From Armatimonadota bacterium (lineage in GTDB: Bacteria; Armatimonadota; Zipacnadia; Zipacnadales; VGFC01): DNA of 7,288 bases. Shown here piece by piece: positions 1 through 6,620 of the stretch (position 1 is the first letter of the stretch; every line of letters begins with the position of its first letter). The position numbers and the translations under genes are program-made. The stretch is from NCBI GenBank assembly GCA_016869015.1, contig VGFB01000190.1, positions 1-7,288 of the forward strand. Direction: 5' to 3'. The notes beneath the pieces are model-generated. The model had not been told where the DNA came from. It did no database searches and saw nothing but the letters and a program-made list of their open reading frames with translations.

Positions 1-1
1 C

Positions 2-829
2 GACCTTCGGCCGCGCCTGTTCGGCCGCCGGATCGAGTCGGTTCACGTGCTGCGGGGCTCGGTGCTGGAGTGCTCGGCGCGGAAGCTGCGGGCCGCGCTT
101 GCCGGAGCCACCGTCCGCGAGCTCCGACGCCTGGGGAAGGTGCTGATCCTCGACCTCGACTCGGGCGTCAGCCTGCTCGTGCACTTGCGGATGACGGGGC
201 AGCTGCTCCTCGGCGGAGACGGCCCCGACCCGCGCTTCGTACGGCTGGTGTTTCACCTCGCCGGGGGCGGTCGGGTCTTCTACGCCGACTGTCGCGCACT
301 GGGCCGCCTGGAGCTGTGCGGGACGGGGCAGATCGCCTGCTCGCGGTCGTTGGCGCGGTTCGGCCCGGATGCGCTGGAGGCGGCGGGGCTGGACGCGCTC
401 CTGCGCGCCGCGCAGCGCAGACGGACCCCCATGAAGTGCCTGCTGCTCGATCAGACCGTCCTGGCCGGTATCGGCAACATCTATGCGAGCGAGATCCTGC
501 ACGTTGCGCGGATTGCGCCGGAGCGCCCGGCCAACACGCTCTCCGACGCTGCGTTGGCTCGGCTCGGCCGCGCCATCCGCCAAGTGCTCGCCGCCGCCAT
601 CGAGGCGCGCGGCACCACCTTCAGCGACTTCCGCACCGGCACCGGCGAACCAGGACGCTACGCGGCACGGCTGCGGGTCTACGGACGCGAGGGAGAGCGC
701 TGCCGGCGGCGCGGCTGCCGCGGGACCATCCTCCGGATCGTGCAGCAGCAGAGGTCTACCTTCTGGTGCCCAATGTGTCAGGGCCCGCACGCCGCGATGA
801 ACTCGCCGGTGGTGAACGTCTGCCCGTAG
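2..829 (+). CDS. mutM: Formamidopyrimidine-DNA glycosylase (Fpg/MutM), 5'-partial
   Basis: Base-excision-repair enzyme that removes oxidised purines such as 8-oxoguanine and cleaves the DNA strand at the abasic site. The reading frame is open from base 2, where it begins DLRPRLFGRRIESV. By family alignment about 13 residues are missing, including the catalytic N-terminal Pro-Glu. Of the 275 visible residues, K46 matches the conserved beta-hairpin lysine (RLGKVLIL), HLRMTG at 61-66 is the family motif, and GIGNIYASE around 156-164 is the helix-two-turn-helix. A C-terminal zinc finger uses C234, C239, C256 and C259 (C-X4-C-X16-C-X2-C), with the DNA-contacting RSTFWC at 251-256. Oddities: the usual D-x-R-R-F-G intercalation loop reads DCRALG (96-101), the first zinc pair has four residues between cysteines instead of the common two, and 15 extra residues follow the normal CPxCQ end, running antisense through the neighbouring hydrolase gene. 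Very confident identification; catalytic residues are outside the window. Confidence 0.95.
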   Translation, partial: DLRPRLFGRRIESVHVLRGSVLECSARKLRAALAGATVRELRRLGKVLILDLDSGVSLLVHLRMTGQLLLGGDGPDPRFVRLVFHLAGGGRVFYADCRALGRLELCGTGQIACSRSLARFGPDALEAAGLDALLRAAQRRRTPMKCLLLDQTVLAGIGNIYASEILHVARIAPERPANTLSDAALARLGRAIRQVLAAAIEARGTTFSDFRTGTGEPGRYAARLRVYGREGERCRRRGCRGTILRIVQQQRSTFWCPMCQGPHAAMNSPVVNVCP

Positions 830-1548
830 TGGGTCTCGAAGTAGCGGAGGCCCCAGCGCGTGGCGAGCCGCTCCTCGAAGGTGTCGGGGAACTCCACGCC
901 GACCGTTGCGTCCCGCAGCAGGAAGAGCCGGTAGCCCAACGGCGCCATCGGCTCCACGCCCCCCGGCGCGCGCAGCACGCACATGTCCGTCGCGAAGCCG
1001 CAGTAGACCAGGTTCTCAACGCCCCGGCGGCGGAGGAGGCGATCCAGCTGCCCGGTCTGCCAGGCGTAGATCTCGCCCGGCAGCGGCGCCACCGAGGCCA
1101 CGCGATCCATGCGCGCGTAGGGCGACTCGGTGGCGTAGGCCTCCCCGTGGAAGAGCGCCGTCACGCGCTCGCGCCAGCCTGGTACGGCCGGCGGCGGCGC
1201 AGGCGGCCCGCCGGGGGAGGGCGGGTCGAGGTCCTCCTGAGCTTCGGGGTGCAGGCGGGCGATGCTCTCGGGCTCGACGGCGCAGACGTGCGCGCCGGCC
1301 GCGCGAGCCGCATCCATGGCCGGACGGATACACTCGCGGATGACGCGGTCGGCCTCCGCGAAGGCCTCGTAGCTGCCCATGCCCACGAAGTAGCGCGGGT
1401 CGATCTCCGGTCCGCCCTCGCATCCGATGTCCCAGCAGTGCATGACCACCAGGGCCGTCCGCGCGGGGTCCAGCTCAACGGGCTCGGCCACCTGGCGCAT
1501 CTCGGTCAACGGGCGCGTGTTGTAGCGGCGACCGGTCAGGCGCAGCAT
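778..1548 (-). CDS. Isochorismatase-fold cysteine hydrolase, atypical active site
   Basis: Cytoplasmic 256-residue protein of the isochorismatase/nicotinamidase-like hydrolase fold; substrate unknown. The first core strand is TALVVMHCWDIG (31-42). The hallmark C-terminal block is LVYCGFATDMCVL (180-192), with C190 as expected nucleophile; it is preceded by QTGQLDRLLRRRGVENL, the helix that normally leads into it. In this family the triad is Asp-Lys-Cys. Here the usual Asp position in strand 1 is H37 (D40 lies three residues later), and the protein contains no lysine at all, so the canonical triad is absent. A proline-rich stretch at 109-123 looks like a loop insertion. The ATG is supported by GGAGG five bases upstream, inside the 15-bp gap after the aminotransferase gene, which suggests co-transcription. 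Its stop codon overlaps the last canonical codon of convergent fpg. It could be an enzyme with shifted catalytic residues or a non-catalytic homologue. Fold confident, function not. Confidence 0.85.
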   Translation of the reverse strand: MLRLTGRRYNTRPLTEMRQVAEPVELDPARTALVVMHCWDIGCEGGPEIDPRYFVGMGSYEAFAEADRVIRECIRPAMDAARAAGAHVCAVEPESIARLHPEAQEDLDPPSPGGPPAPPPAVPGWRERVTALFHGEAYATESPYARMDRVASVAPLPGEIYAWQTGQLDRLLRRRGVENLVYCGFATDMCVLRAPGGVEPMAPLGYRLFLLRDATVGVEFPDTFEERLATRWGLRYFETHYGQTFTTGEFIAACGP

Positions 1549-1553
1549 GGCAG

Positions 1554-1558
1554 CCTCC
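1554..1558 (-). promoter_or_regulatory. Ribosome binding site of the cysteine hydrolase
   Basis: On the - strand this reads GGAGG, five bases before the ATG at 1548. It lies wholly inside the 15-bp gap between the aminotransferase stop and the hydrolase start. It fixes the start codon and supports translation from the same mRNA as the upstream gene. Confidence 0.8.
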
Positions 1559-1563
1559 GGGGC

Positions 1564-2811
1564 TCACCGACGGTTGCGGTCGGCGACCTCGCCGACGATG
1601 CGGGCGACGAGGTCGCAGTCGGCCTCGGTGTACTTCTCGCAGAACGTCGACCAGCGTATGAAGCTCTGCAAGAACTCCCAGGCCGTCGGGCATGCCTCAG
1701 GCCCGTAGCGGTAAGTGCGCGAGGCGGGAGGCTGCGAGTAGGGGTAGCGCCCCGCCGCGGCCCACTCGCCCAGGAACGTGCAGGCGGCCGGCATGAGGTA
1801 GTACTTGCCCGTGCCGGCGCCGGTGAGTCCGGCCTCGGCCAACTGCCCGGCGAACTCCTCGGCGTCGCAGACGAACCGCCCGGGCTCCAGGCTGAAGCCC
1901 AGCATCCAGGCCGAGTAGACCTCCTGGTAGTCGGGGATGGGCAGCGGCGTGACGCCCTCGACCTGCTCCACGAGCGCGGTAATGCGGCGCGCCATCCGGT
2001 CGCGGCGGGCGACCTGTTCCGCGATGACCTCCAGTTGCGCCAAGCAGAGCGCCGCCGTACATTGCGGCATGCGTAGCGCGTAGCCCGGCTCGGCGTGAAT
2101 GCGCCCGAAGCCCGGCTCCTGCACGGCGCCGCGACTGTGCGCGATGAAACGAAGCCGCTCAGCCAACCCGTCATCATCGGTGATCACACAGCCGCCCACG
2201 TCGGAGCCCATCGTCTTCTCACTGTCGAAGGAAAACGCGCCCGCCAGGCCGAGCCGTCCGGCGTACCGCCCCCGGTAGGTACTGAGTACGGCCTGACAGG
2301 CGTCCTCGTAGACGACCAACCCTCGGGAGTTCGCGAGCTCCACAATCGGGTCCATGTCACACATGAGCCCGGTCATGTGGACGCAGAGGATGGCGCGCGA
2401 ACGGTCCGTGATGAGCGGCGCGATGGTGCGCGCGCTGAGATTCACCGAGCCCGCCTCGACATCGGCGAAGACGGGGATGTACTGCTCGCGGATGAGGCCC
2501 TGAAGCGTGCCGTAGTCGGTGACGGGGCTGACGATGATCTCATCGCCGGGCTCGAAGCCAAAGGCCGCTGCCAGCGCCGCAAGCGCCGGCGTGCAGCCCG
2601 GCGTCGCGATGCAGTGCTTCGCGCCGGTCGCCTCGGCAAAGGCCCGCTCGAAGCGGCCGAGCATGTCCACGGTGAGGCCGCTGTCGACGACCTCCTGCAG
2701 ATACCGCAAGGCGTTCGGCCCGAGGGGACGCGGGAACGGATTGGGGAGTCGACCGGTCAGGCCGGCCACGGCGCGCGCGCCATAGGCGGCCGGCGGCTTT
2801 CGTTCGGGCAT
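1564..2811 (-). CDS. DegT/DnrJ/EryC1/StrS-family PLP-dependent aminotransferase
   Basis: A 415-residue fold-type I PLP enzyme; family members transaminate keto-sugars or, less often, dehydrate sugars. The phosphate-cup segment CIATPGCTPALAALAAAFGF (67-86) corresponds to the family's SGTxAL motif. GDEIIVSPVTDYGTLQGLI (89-107) is the next conserved block. VVYEDACQA (166-174) carries D170, expected to pair with the PLP ring nitrogen. FSFDSEKTMGSDVGG (193-207) carries K199, the expected Schiff-base lysine. The family's usual Thr/Gly-Glu-Gly-Gly after the lysine reads SDVGG here, so it is a divergent member. Start ATG has GAGGAG ten bases upstream. It is followed after 15 bp by a cysteine hydrolase, which suggests a two-gene unit. 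No glycosyltransferase, epimerase or other sugar-nucleotide gene is visible nearby, so a role in surface-sugar synthesis is not supported by context and the amino acceptor is unknown. Family assignment is strong. Confidence 0.9.
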   Translation of the reverse strand: MPERKPPAAYGARAVAGLTGRLPNPFPRPLGPNALRYLQEVVDSGLTVDMLGRFERAFAEATGAKHCIATPGCTPALAALAAAFGFEPGDEIIVSPVTDYGTLQGLIREQYIPVFADVEAGSVNLSARTIAPLITDRSRAILCVHMTGLMCDMDPIVELANSRGLVVYEDACQAVLSTYRGRYAGRLGLAGAFSFDSEKTMGSDVGGCVITDDDGLAERLRFIAHSRGAVQEPGFGRIHAEPGYALRMPQCTAALCLAQLEVIAEQVARRDRMARRITALVEQVEGVTPLPIPDYQEVYSAWMLGFSLEPGRFVCDAEEFAGQLAEAGLTGAGTGKYYLMPAACTFLGEWAAAGRYPYSQPPASRTYRYGPEACPTAWEFLQSFIRWSTFCEKYTEADCDLVARIVGEVADRNRR

Positions 2812-2821
2812 GGGTCAGGGA

Positions 2822-2827
2822 CTCCTC
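2822..2827 (-). promoter_or_regulatory. Ribosome binding site of the DegT-family gene
   Basis: Reads GAGGAG on the - strand, ten bases before the ATG at 2811. Its upstream edge is only ten bases from the REPIN-like repeat, so folding of the repeat in mRNA places a large hairpin immediately beside the site. Confidence 0.7.
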
Positions 2828-2837
2828 GACCCGTCAT

Positions 2838-2917
2838 GTGGGAGCGGCTTCAGCCGCGACGCCGTCGGTCCGGCCGCCCGCTGAGCGTGACGGCATCGCG
2901 GCTGAAGCCGCTCCTAC
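2838..2917. repeat. REPIN-like element: two inverted REP sequences
   Basis: Two 29-bp arms (2838-2866 and 2889-2917) are inverted copies matching at 27 of 29 positions, separated by 22 bp. Each arm, read inward, starts GTGG or GTAG, continues GAGCGGCTTCAGCCGCGA and ends in CGCCGTC or TGCCGTC. Each contains its own palindrome (2844-2857 and 2898-2911; stem GCGGCT/AGCCGC around two bases). A GTAG-like head followed by a short imperfect palindrome, present as an inverted pair, is the architecture of REP doublets (REPINs) mobilised by REP-associated tyrosine transposases (RAYTs). No transposase gene is in the window. The element fills most of the spacer between the PPC-protein gene and the DegT-family gene, and its right edge contains the former's TAG stop codon (2914-2916). 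There is no U-run after the stem in either direction, so it is not a textbook intrinsic terminator. Calling it mobile is inference from architecture. Confidence 0.85.
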
Positions 2918-5259
2918 TCGGGTCCGATCTCGAAGGGGATGGCCGGCAGCGCGCCAAGCGGCGCGCGGAACTTCCGCCCCGTGGGCTTGCCGTCCTTGTC
3001 CTTGCGTTCCACTTGTGTGAAGGCCTCGACGACGAGGTTGTTCGCGTAGCCCGCCGGCACTCTCTGCCCGTCGGCCTGCAGCACGAGCGCCAGCCCCCCC
3101 GGCACGGGGGAGACCTGCCGGACGCTGATCCCCGCAGGCGGGTCGAGGAGCTCCACCTCGATGTCTGCCAGGATGGGGAGAGCCGCGGTCGTCAGCCGCA
3201 CCTCCGCCGTCCCGCCGGCCGGGATCACGACGGGCCCCGGGCTTGCCAGCGCGACCGTCGGCAGGAAGCGCGGCGGGCGCGACACCTGCGCGAGGAACTG
3301 CTGCGCCGGCACCAGGTGCCGGTAGATGAAGGCCTGCATCAGATCATCGGCGGGGACGACCGGCCGGGTAACCGTCTGGCCGCCGATCGTGGCCCGACCC
3401 TCCAGCTGCAAGGCGAAGGGCGCCTTGATCCAGGCCTGCGGGGCGCTCAGCGTCATGTGCACGCCATCGAGACCCGCGGGGATCCGGCCGCCGCTGAGCG
3501 CGAACCCGGCCGGCGCGTCCCTCAACGCCACCTCGATCTCCCCGTCGAACCCGTCCTGCCGGAGCACATGCACGTCGATGGGTGTCGCCCGTCCGGCGAG
3601 CACGTTTACCCCCGAGGGAGTCACCCGCAGGGCGAAGTCCGGACGCGGCGCGCTCACCCGCAGCCGGTACGCGTATGCCTCGCCACCGTGGCCCGCCGAG
3701 TCCCGCACCTCCACGCGGTACAGGCCGTCCAGCGGCAGCTTCGCGGTGAGGTACGAGTCCGCATGATGGGTCTCAAGGCCCATCCCCTTGTCCTCGCGGT
3801 CGTCGTTCCAGGCGAGCACCTTGCCCGACGCGCCCGTCAACCGTAACAGCGAGTCCAGCGGTGAGTGCAGTCGCCGCGCCAGCACCTCCGCCACGATGGG
3901 ATCCCCCGCCTTGCCGGTGATCTGGAACACGTCCACCTCGCCGGACCGCCCGATCCGCCCGTTCACGATGGACGGCAGGTCGACCCGTTGCGCCTGCTTG
4001 CCGTCGTCATTGGGCTCCGACTCCATGACCTCGGGCAGCGTGTCCACCGCATAGGGCACGAGGTTCGACCGTCGGTCGCCCACCGTCAGGCCGGCCCGCC
4101 GGAGAGCCTCACCGCCGGGCTGCGTGTCCAGGGCGAGGGTCTGAGGCGGGAGGTTCCAGCCCCCCAAAGCCGCCACCGTCCGGCTACCCACGGCGCCGCC
4201 CAGCGGGAATAGCTGGGTGATGAAGGGCAACTCCCCGACCTCGACGCGGTAGACGAAGTCCTCGCGGCCGCGGTAGATCGAGTCCCGAACCTCCACATCG
4301 TACTCGCCGTCGGTCGGGACCTCGTAGAAGAGGACCGGGTCGGGGTCGAAGCGGTAGTCGTCGGCGTAGGCGACCTCCTTCCCGCCCGGGTCGTAGAGCG
4401 CCACCGTCGCCTGGAACCAGCCCGGCACGGCATCGGCCAGGTAGGGGACCAAGTGACGCGCCTGGGCGCGGACCACGAGGCGCTGTCCCGCGGTCGCCTG
4501 GAGGCGGAAGCGGTCGATATCGCCGGGCTCGATCTGCCCGTTCAGCGTCACCGGCAGAGCCAGCGCCGCGGTCTTCAGGCGGGTCGGGACGGGGTCGTTG
4601 GGTTCGTCCTCCCAGGCCTCCGGGAGGTCGCCCACCTGGAAGATGAGGGGGTTGGTCAGCCCCGTCGGCGATTGCAGCCGCAGCTCCCGGTCGCCGGGCG
4701 CGGCCGCGGGATCGACGACGACGTCGAGGGTGACCGTCTCAGCGATCTGCAGGTTGGGCTGTCGCTTGGGGTTGAACAGCACGTCCCGCAGCGCCGCCAG
4801 CTCGGCGAGGGTCTTCTGCTCTAACCCCCGCAGGAGCGGGTGGTCCGGCAGTTCGGGGAGCGGCTCCTTCTCGTTCCCCTCGCCGCCCTCGGACCTGAGG
4901 GGCTTGGGTTGGGGGGCCGCCCTGCCGCGAGCCTCGCCGAGGCGCTGCTGGGTAATCGCGCGCAGGTGCTTGGCGATATCCCCGAGTTGCTGGTTCGTCA
5001 GAGGGCGGATGTACTCGACCACGGTTCCCTGCACGCCCTGGCCCGACACGAGCACACCTTCCACGCCCTGCAGCGCCTGTCCCCCGACCGTGACGCGCAA
5101 CGCCGCGCCCTGCCGGGCGCCGGCCGGGTACGCGTAGCCCAGATGCGGCGCTCCCCGGTTGGGTTGGCTCCCCGCTGCAGTCGCCAGCCACACCAGCGCC
5201 AACGCGGTCCCAGTAGCTCCCATGGCATGCCTCTTCGCGTCCGTCGGGCCGGGCCTCAC
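2914..5259 (-). CDS. Secreted protein with two pre-peptidase C-terminal (PPC) domains
   Basis: A 781-residue predicted exported protein with no recognisable catalytic domain. Residues 14-30 form a hydrophobic signal-peptide core (GATGTALALVWLATAAG). PHLGYAYPAGARQG onward (38-85) resembles the N-terminal IPT/TIG-like beta domain of planctomycete-type homologues. Residues about 88-170 are charged and probably helical. Two PPC-like beta sandwiches follow, each opening with an acidic EPND signature: about 216-345 (EDEPND to FVYRVEVG) and about 412-537 (ESEPND to YAYRLRVS). Between them LPFITQLFPLGGAVG starts another IPT/TIG-like segment. The remaining 250 residues look like further beta domains. 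The GTG start overlaps the DUF1501 stop as GTGA, suggesting coupled translation and keeping basic residues (R2, K9, R10) for the signal peptide's n-region. An ATG at 5223 (residue 13), with GAAGAGG six bases upstream, is a credible alternative giving 769 residues. The stop codon lies within the REPIN. Role probably adhesive or accessory to the neighbouring DUF1501 and PSD1 proteins (inferred). Confidence 0.85.
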   Translation of the reverse strand: MRPGPTDAKRHAMGATGTALALVWLATAAGSQPNRGAPHLGYAYPAGARQGAALRVTVGGQALQGVEGVLVSGQGVQGTVVEYIRPLTNQQLGDIAKHLRAITQQRLGEARGRAAPQPKPLRSEGGEGNEKEPLPELPDHPLLRGLEQKTLAELAALRDVLFNPKRQPNLQIAETVTLDVVVDPAAAPGDRELRLQSPTGLTNPLIFQVGDLPEAWEDEPNDPVPTRLKTAALALPVTLNGQIEPGDIDRFRLQATAGQRLVVRAQARHLVPYLADAVPGWFQATVALYDPGGKEVAYADDYRFDPDPVLFYEVPTDGEYDVEVRDSIYRGREDFVYRVEVGELPFITQLFPLGGAVGSRTVAALGGWNLPPQTLALDTQPGGEALRRAGLTVGDRRSNLVPYAVDTLPEVMESEPNDDGKQAQRVDLPSIVNGRIGRSGEVDVFQITGKAGDPIVAEVLARRLHSPLDSLLRLTGASGKVLAWNDDREDKGMGLETHHADSYLTAKLPLDGLYRVEVRDSAGHGGEAYAYRLRVSAPRPDFALRVTPSGVNVLAGRATPIDVHVLRQDGFDGEIEVALRDAPAGFALSGGRIPAGLDGVHMTLSAPQAWIKAPFALQLEGRATIGGQTVTRPVVPADDLMQAFIYRHLVPAQQFLAQVSRPPRFLPTVALASPGPVVIPAGGTAEVRLTTAALPILADIEVELLDPPAGISVRQVSPVPGGLALVLQADGQRVPAGYANNLVVEAFTQVERKDKDGKPTGRKFRAPLGALPAIPFEIGPE
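5230..5236 (-). promoter_or_regulatory. Possible ribosome binding site for an internal ATG start of the PPC protein
   Basis: Reads GAAGAGG on the - strand, six bases before the ATG at 5223. It competes with the GTG start at 5259, which has only a weaker AAGAG (5268-5272) eight bases upstream. The Shine-Dalgarno match favours the ATG. The GTGA overlap and the basic residues needed in a signal peptide favour the GTG. Confidence 0.45.
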
Positions 5260-6596
5260 GACATGATCTCTTTCAAGCGCCCGCCGGCCTTCACGCCCTC
5301 GGTGGCCGTCGGCAGGACGGTCGTGTCGAGCCCGAGCGGGTTGGGCAGCGGGCCCTGCGGATCAATGCCCAGCAGTTCGTAGATGCTCCCGATGACATCC
5401 AGGGGATACACGGGCCGCTCGGCGACCTCCTCTCCGGTGGCGTTCGAGGCCCCAACCACCTGCCCGCCCCGGAAGCCGCCCCCGGCCAGCACCGCCGAGA
5501 AGCACTGGCCCCAGTGCTGCCGCCCGCCGTTCCACGGCGCCTCCCACGACACCCGAGGGCTGCGGCCGAACTCGCCACTCCACCACACGATGGTCGTGTC
5601 CAGCAGCCCGCGCGCCGCGAGGTCTTGCAGCAGCGTGGCGAGCCCCTTGTCCATCTCCGGCAGCCTCCGCCGCATGGTCTCAAAGTGTTGCTTGTGCGTG
5701 TCCCAACCCTTGTAGTTGATCGTGACGTAGGGCATTCCGGCCTCGACCAACCGTCGCGCCATCAGGCAGGACTGGCCGAACGTGTTCCGCCCGTAGGCCT
5801 CGCGCGTCTCCGCGGGCTCTGTGTTGAGGTCAAAGAGCTTCCGAGCGTCGCCCAGGATGAGGTCGTAGGCGCTCTCCTCGCACCGGTCGAGTTCCGCGAA
5901 ACACGCGTTGTCCGGCATGGCCGTGCCCAACGTGTCGAGCGAGTGCAGGAGCGTGCGGCGGCTCTGCTGGCGCTCATCCGTGATGCCCTGGGCGACCACT
6001 CCCTCCACGGCGAAGCGCTGCTGGCCTGGGTCGCCGCCGGTGGCGAAGGGCTTGTAGCGCTGCCCCAGGAACCCGGCCTCCGAGAAGCGCCCCTGGAGCT
6101 CCGTCAGCACCACGTACGGCGGGATCATCCCCTCATACCCGTGGTCGTAGCCCTTGAACAGCGACACCACGGCCCCCGCGCCCGGGTAGACGTAGCGGCC
6201 GGGCTCTCGACCCGTCTGCACCATGTAGCTGGCGGTCTCATGGGCGTTGATGCCGTGGGTCATGCTGCGGACGATCGAGTACTTGTCGGCCTGCTGCGCC
6301 AGCAGCGGCAGCAACTCCCCGATCTGCACCCCATCGACGTTGGTCGGGATGGCCTTGGCCAGGGCGCCGCAGAAGTCATACCCCGCCTCGGGCTTCGGGT
6401 CGAAGGTGTCGATGTGACATGGCCCGCCCCACATCCAGATCTGAACCACCGACTTCGCCCGCGCCGACGGAGCAGCCGTCGCAGGTTTGGGCCGCGCCGG
6501 CGACGGTCCGGCGGCCAACACGCGTCCGGCCAGCGCCGCCCCAGCCGTCCCCAGCAGCGCCCGCCTCAATGCCTCCCGCCGACTGATGCCTTCCAT
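5256..6596 (-). CDS. DUF1501 family protein with Tat signal (alkaline-phosphatase-like fold)
   Basis: A 446-residue exported protein of the DUF1501 family, distantly related to the alkaline phosphatase/sulfatase superfamily; no activity is established for close relatives that I know of. The N-terminus carries a twin-arginine signal (S5-R6-R7, then a hydrophobic stretch to A29), so it is probably exported folded. Family motifs in order: IWMWGGPCHIDTFDPKPEAG (53-72), a probable metal-site region with D63 and D66; SMTHGINAHE (111-120); INYKGWDTHKQHF (293-305); WWSGEFGRSP (338-347); GGRQHWGQCFSAVLAGGGFRGGQVVGAS (358-384); and PVYPLDVIGSIYELLGIDP (395-413). These Asp and His residues sit where superfamily members bind metal. 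Length is normal for the family. Start ATG has GAGGAG nine bases upstream. It lies 56 bp after the PSD1-type gene and overlaps the PPC-protein gene by 4 bp, an arrangement recurrent in planctomycete-like genomes. Identification is very confident; biochemical role unknown. Confidence 0.93.
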   Translation of the reverse strand: MEGISRREALRRALLGTAGAALAGRVLAAGPSPARPKPATAAPSARAKSVVQIWMWGGPCHIDTFDPKPEAGYDFCGALAKAIPTNVDGVQIGELLPLLAQQADKYSIVRSMTHGINAHETASYMVQTGREPGRYVYPGAGAVVSLFKGYDHGYEGMIPPYVVLTELQGRFSEAGFLGQRYKPFATGGDPGQQRFAVEGVVAQGITDERQQSRRTLLHSLDTLGTAMPDNACFAELDRCEESAYDLILGDARKLFDLNTEPAETREAYGRNTFGQSCLMARRLVEAGMPYVTINYKGWDTHKQHFETMRRRLPEMDKGLATLLQDLAARGLLDTTIVWWSGEFGRSPRVSWEAPWNGGRQHWGQCFSAVLAGGGFRGGQVVGASNATGEEVAERPVYPLDVIGSIYELLGIDPQGPLPNPLGLDTTVLPTATEGVKAGGRLKEIMS

Positions 6597-6605
6597 GGTT
6601 CGTCG

Positions 6606-6611
6606 CTCCTC
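6606..6611 (-). promoter_or_regulatory. Ribosome binding site of the DUF1501 gene
   Basis: Reads GAGGAG on the - strand, nine bases before the ATG at 6596. It is preceded by TCGA, as is the same hexamer upstream of the DegT-family gene at 2822-2827. It supports the ATG chosen and hence the intact twin-arginine signal. Confidence 0.7.
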
Positions 6612-6620
6612 GACTCGACT

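Noticed and set aside
70..2076. A 668-codon open frame on the + strand crossing fpg, the hydrolase and the aminotransferase.
   Set aside because: It is Arg/Ala/Pro-rich with no recognisable domain and runs out of frame or antisense to three well-supported genes; long spurious frames are expected at this GC content.
2838..2917. Intrinsic terminator for the PPC-protein gene.
   Set aside because: The inverted repeat is strong, but no run of U follows the stem in either direction, and the internal palindromes fit a REP doublet better.
2838..2917. CRISPR repeats with a 22-bp spacer.
   Set aside because: Only two copies are present, and they are inverted; CRISPR repeats are direct.
2095..3846. 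A 583-codon + strand open frame antisense to the DegT-family and PPC-protein genes.
   Set aside because: It has no recognisable family and biased composition, and it crosses the REPIN; the - strand genes have clear motifs.
5256..6596. Active sulfatase or alkaline phosphatase.
   Set aside because: The fold relationship is plausible, but there is no sulfatase C/S-x-P-x-R signature; the sequence matches DUF1501 throughout, so no activity is claimed.
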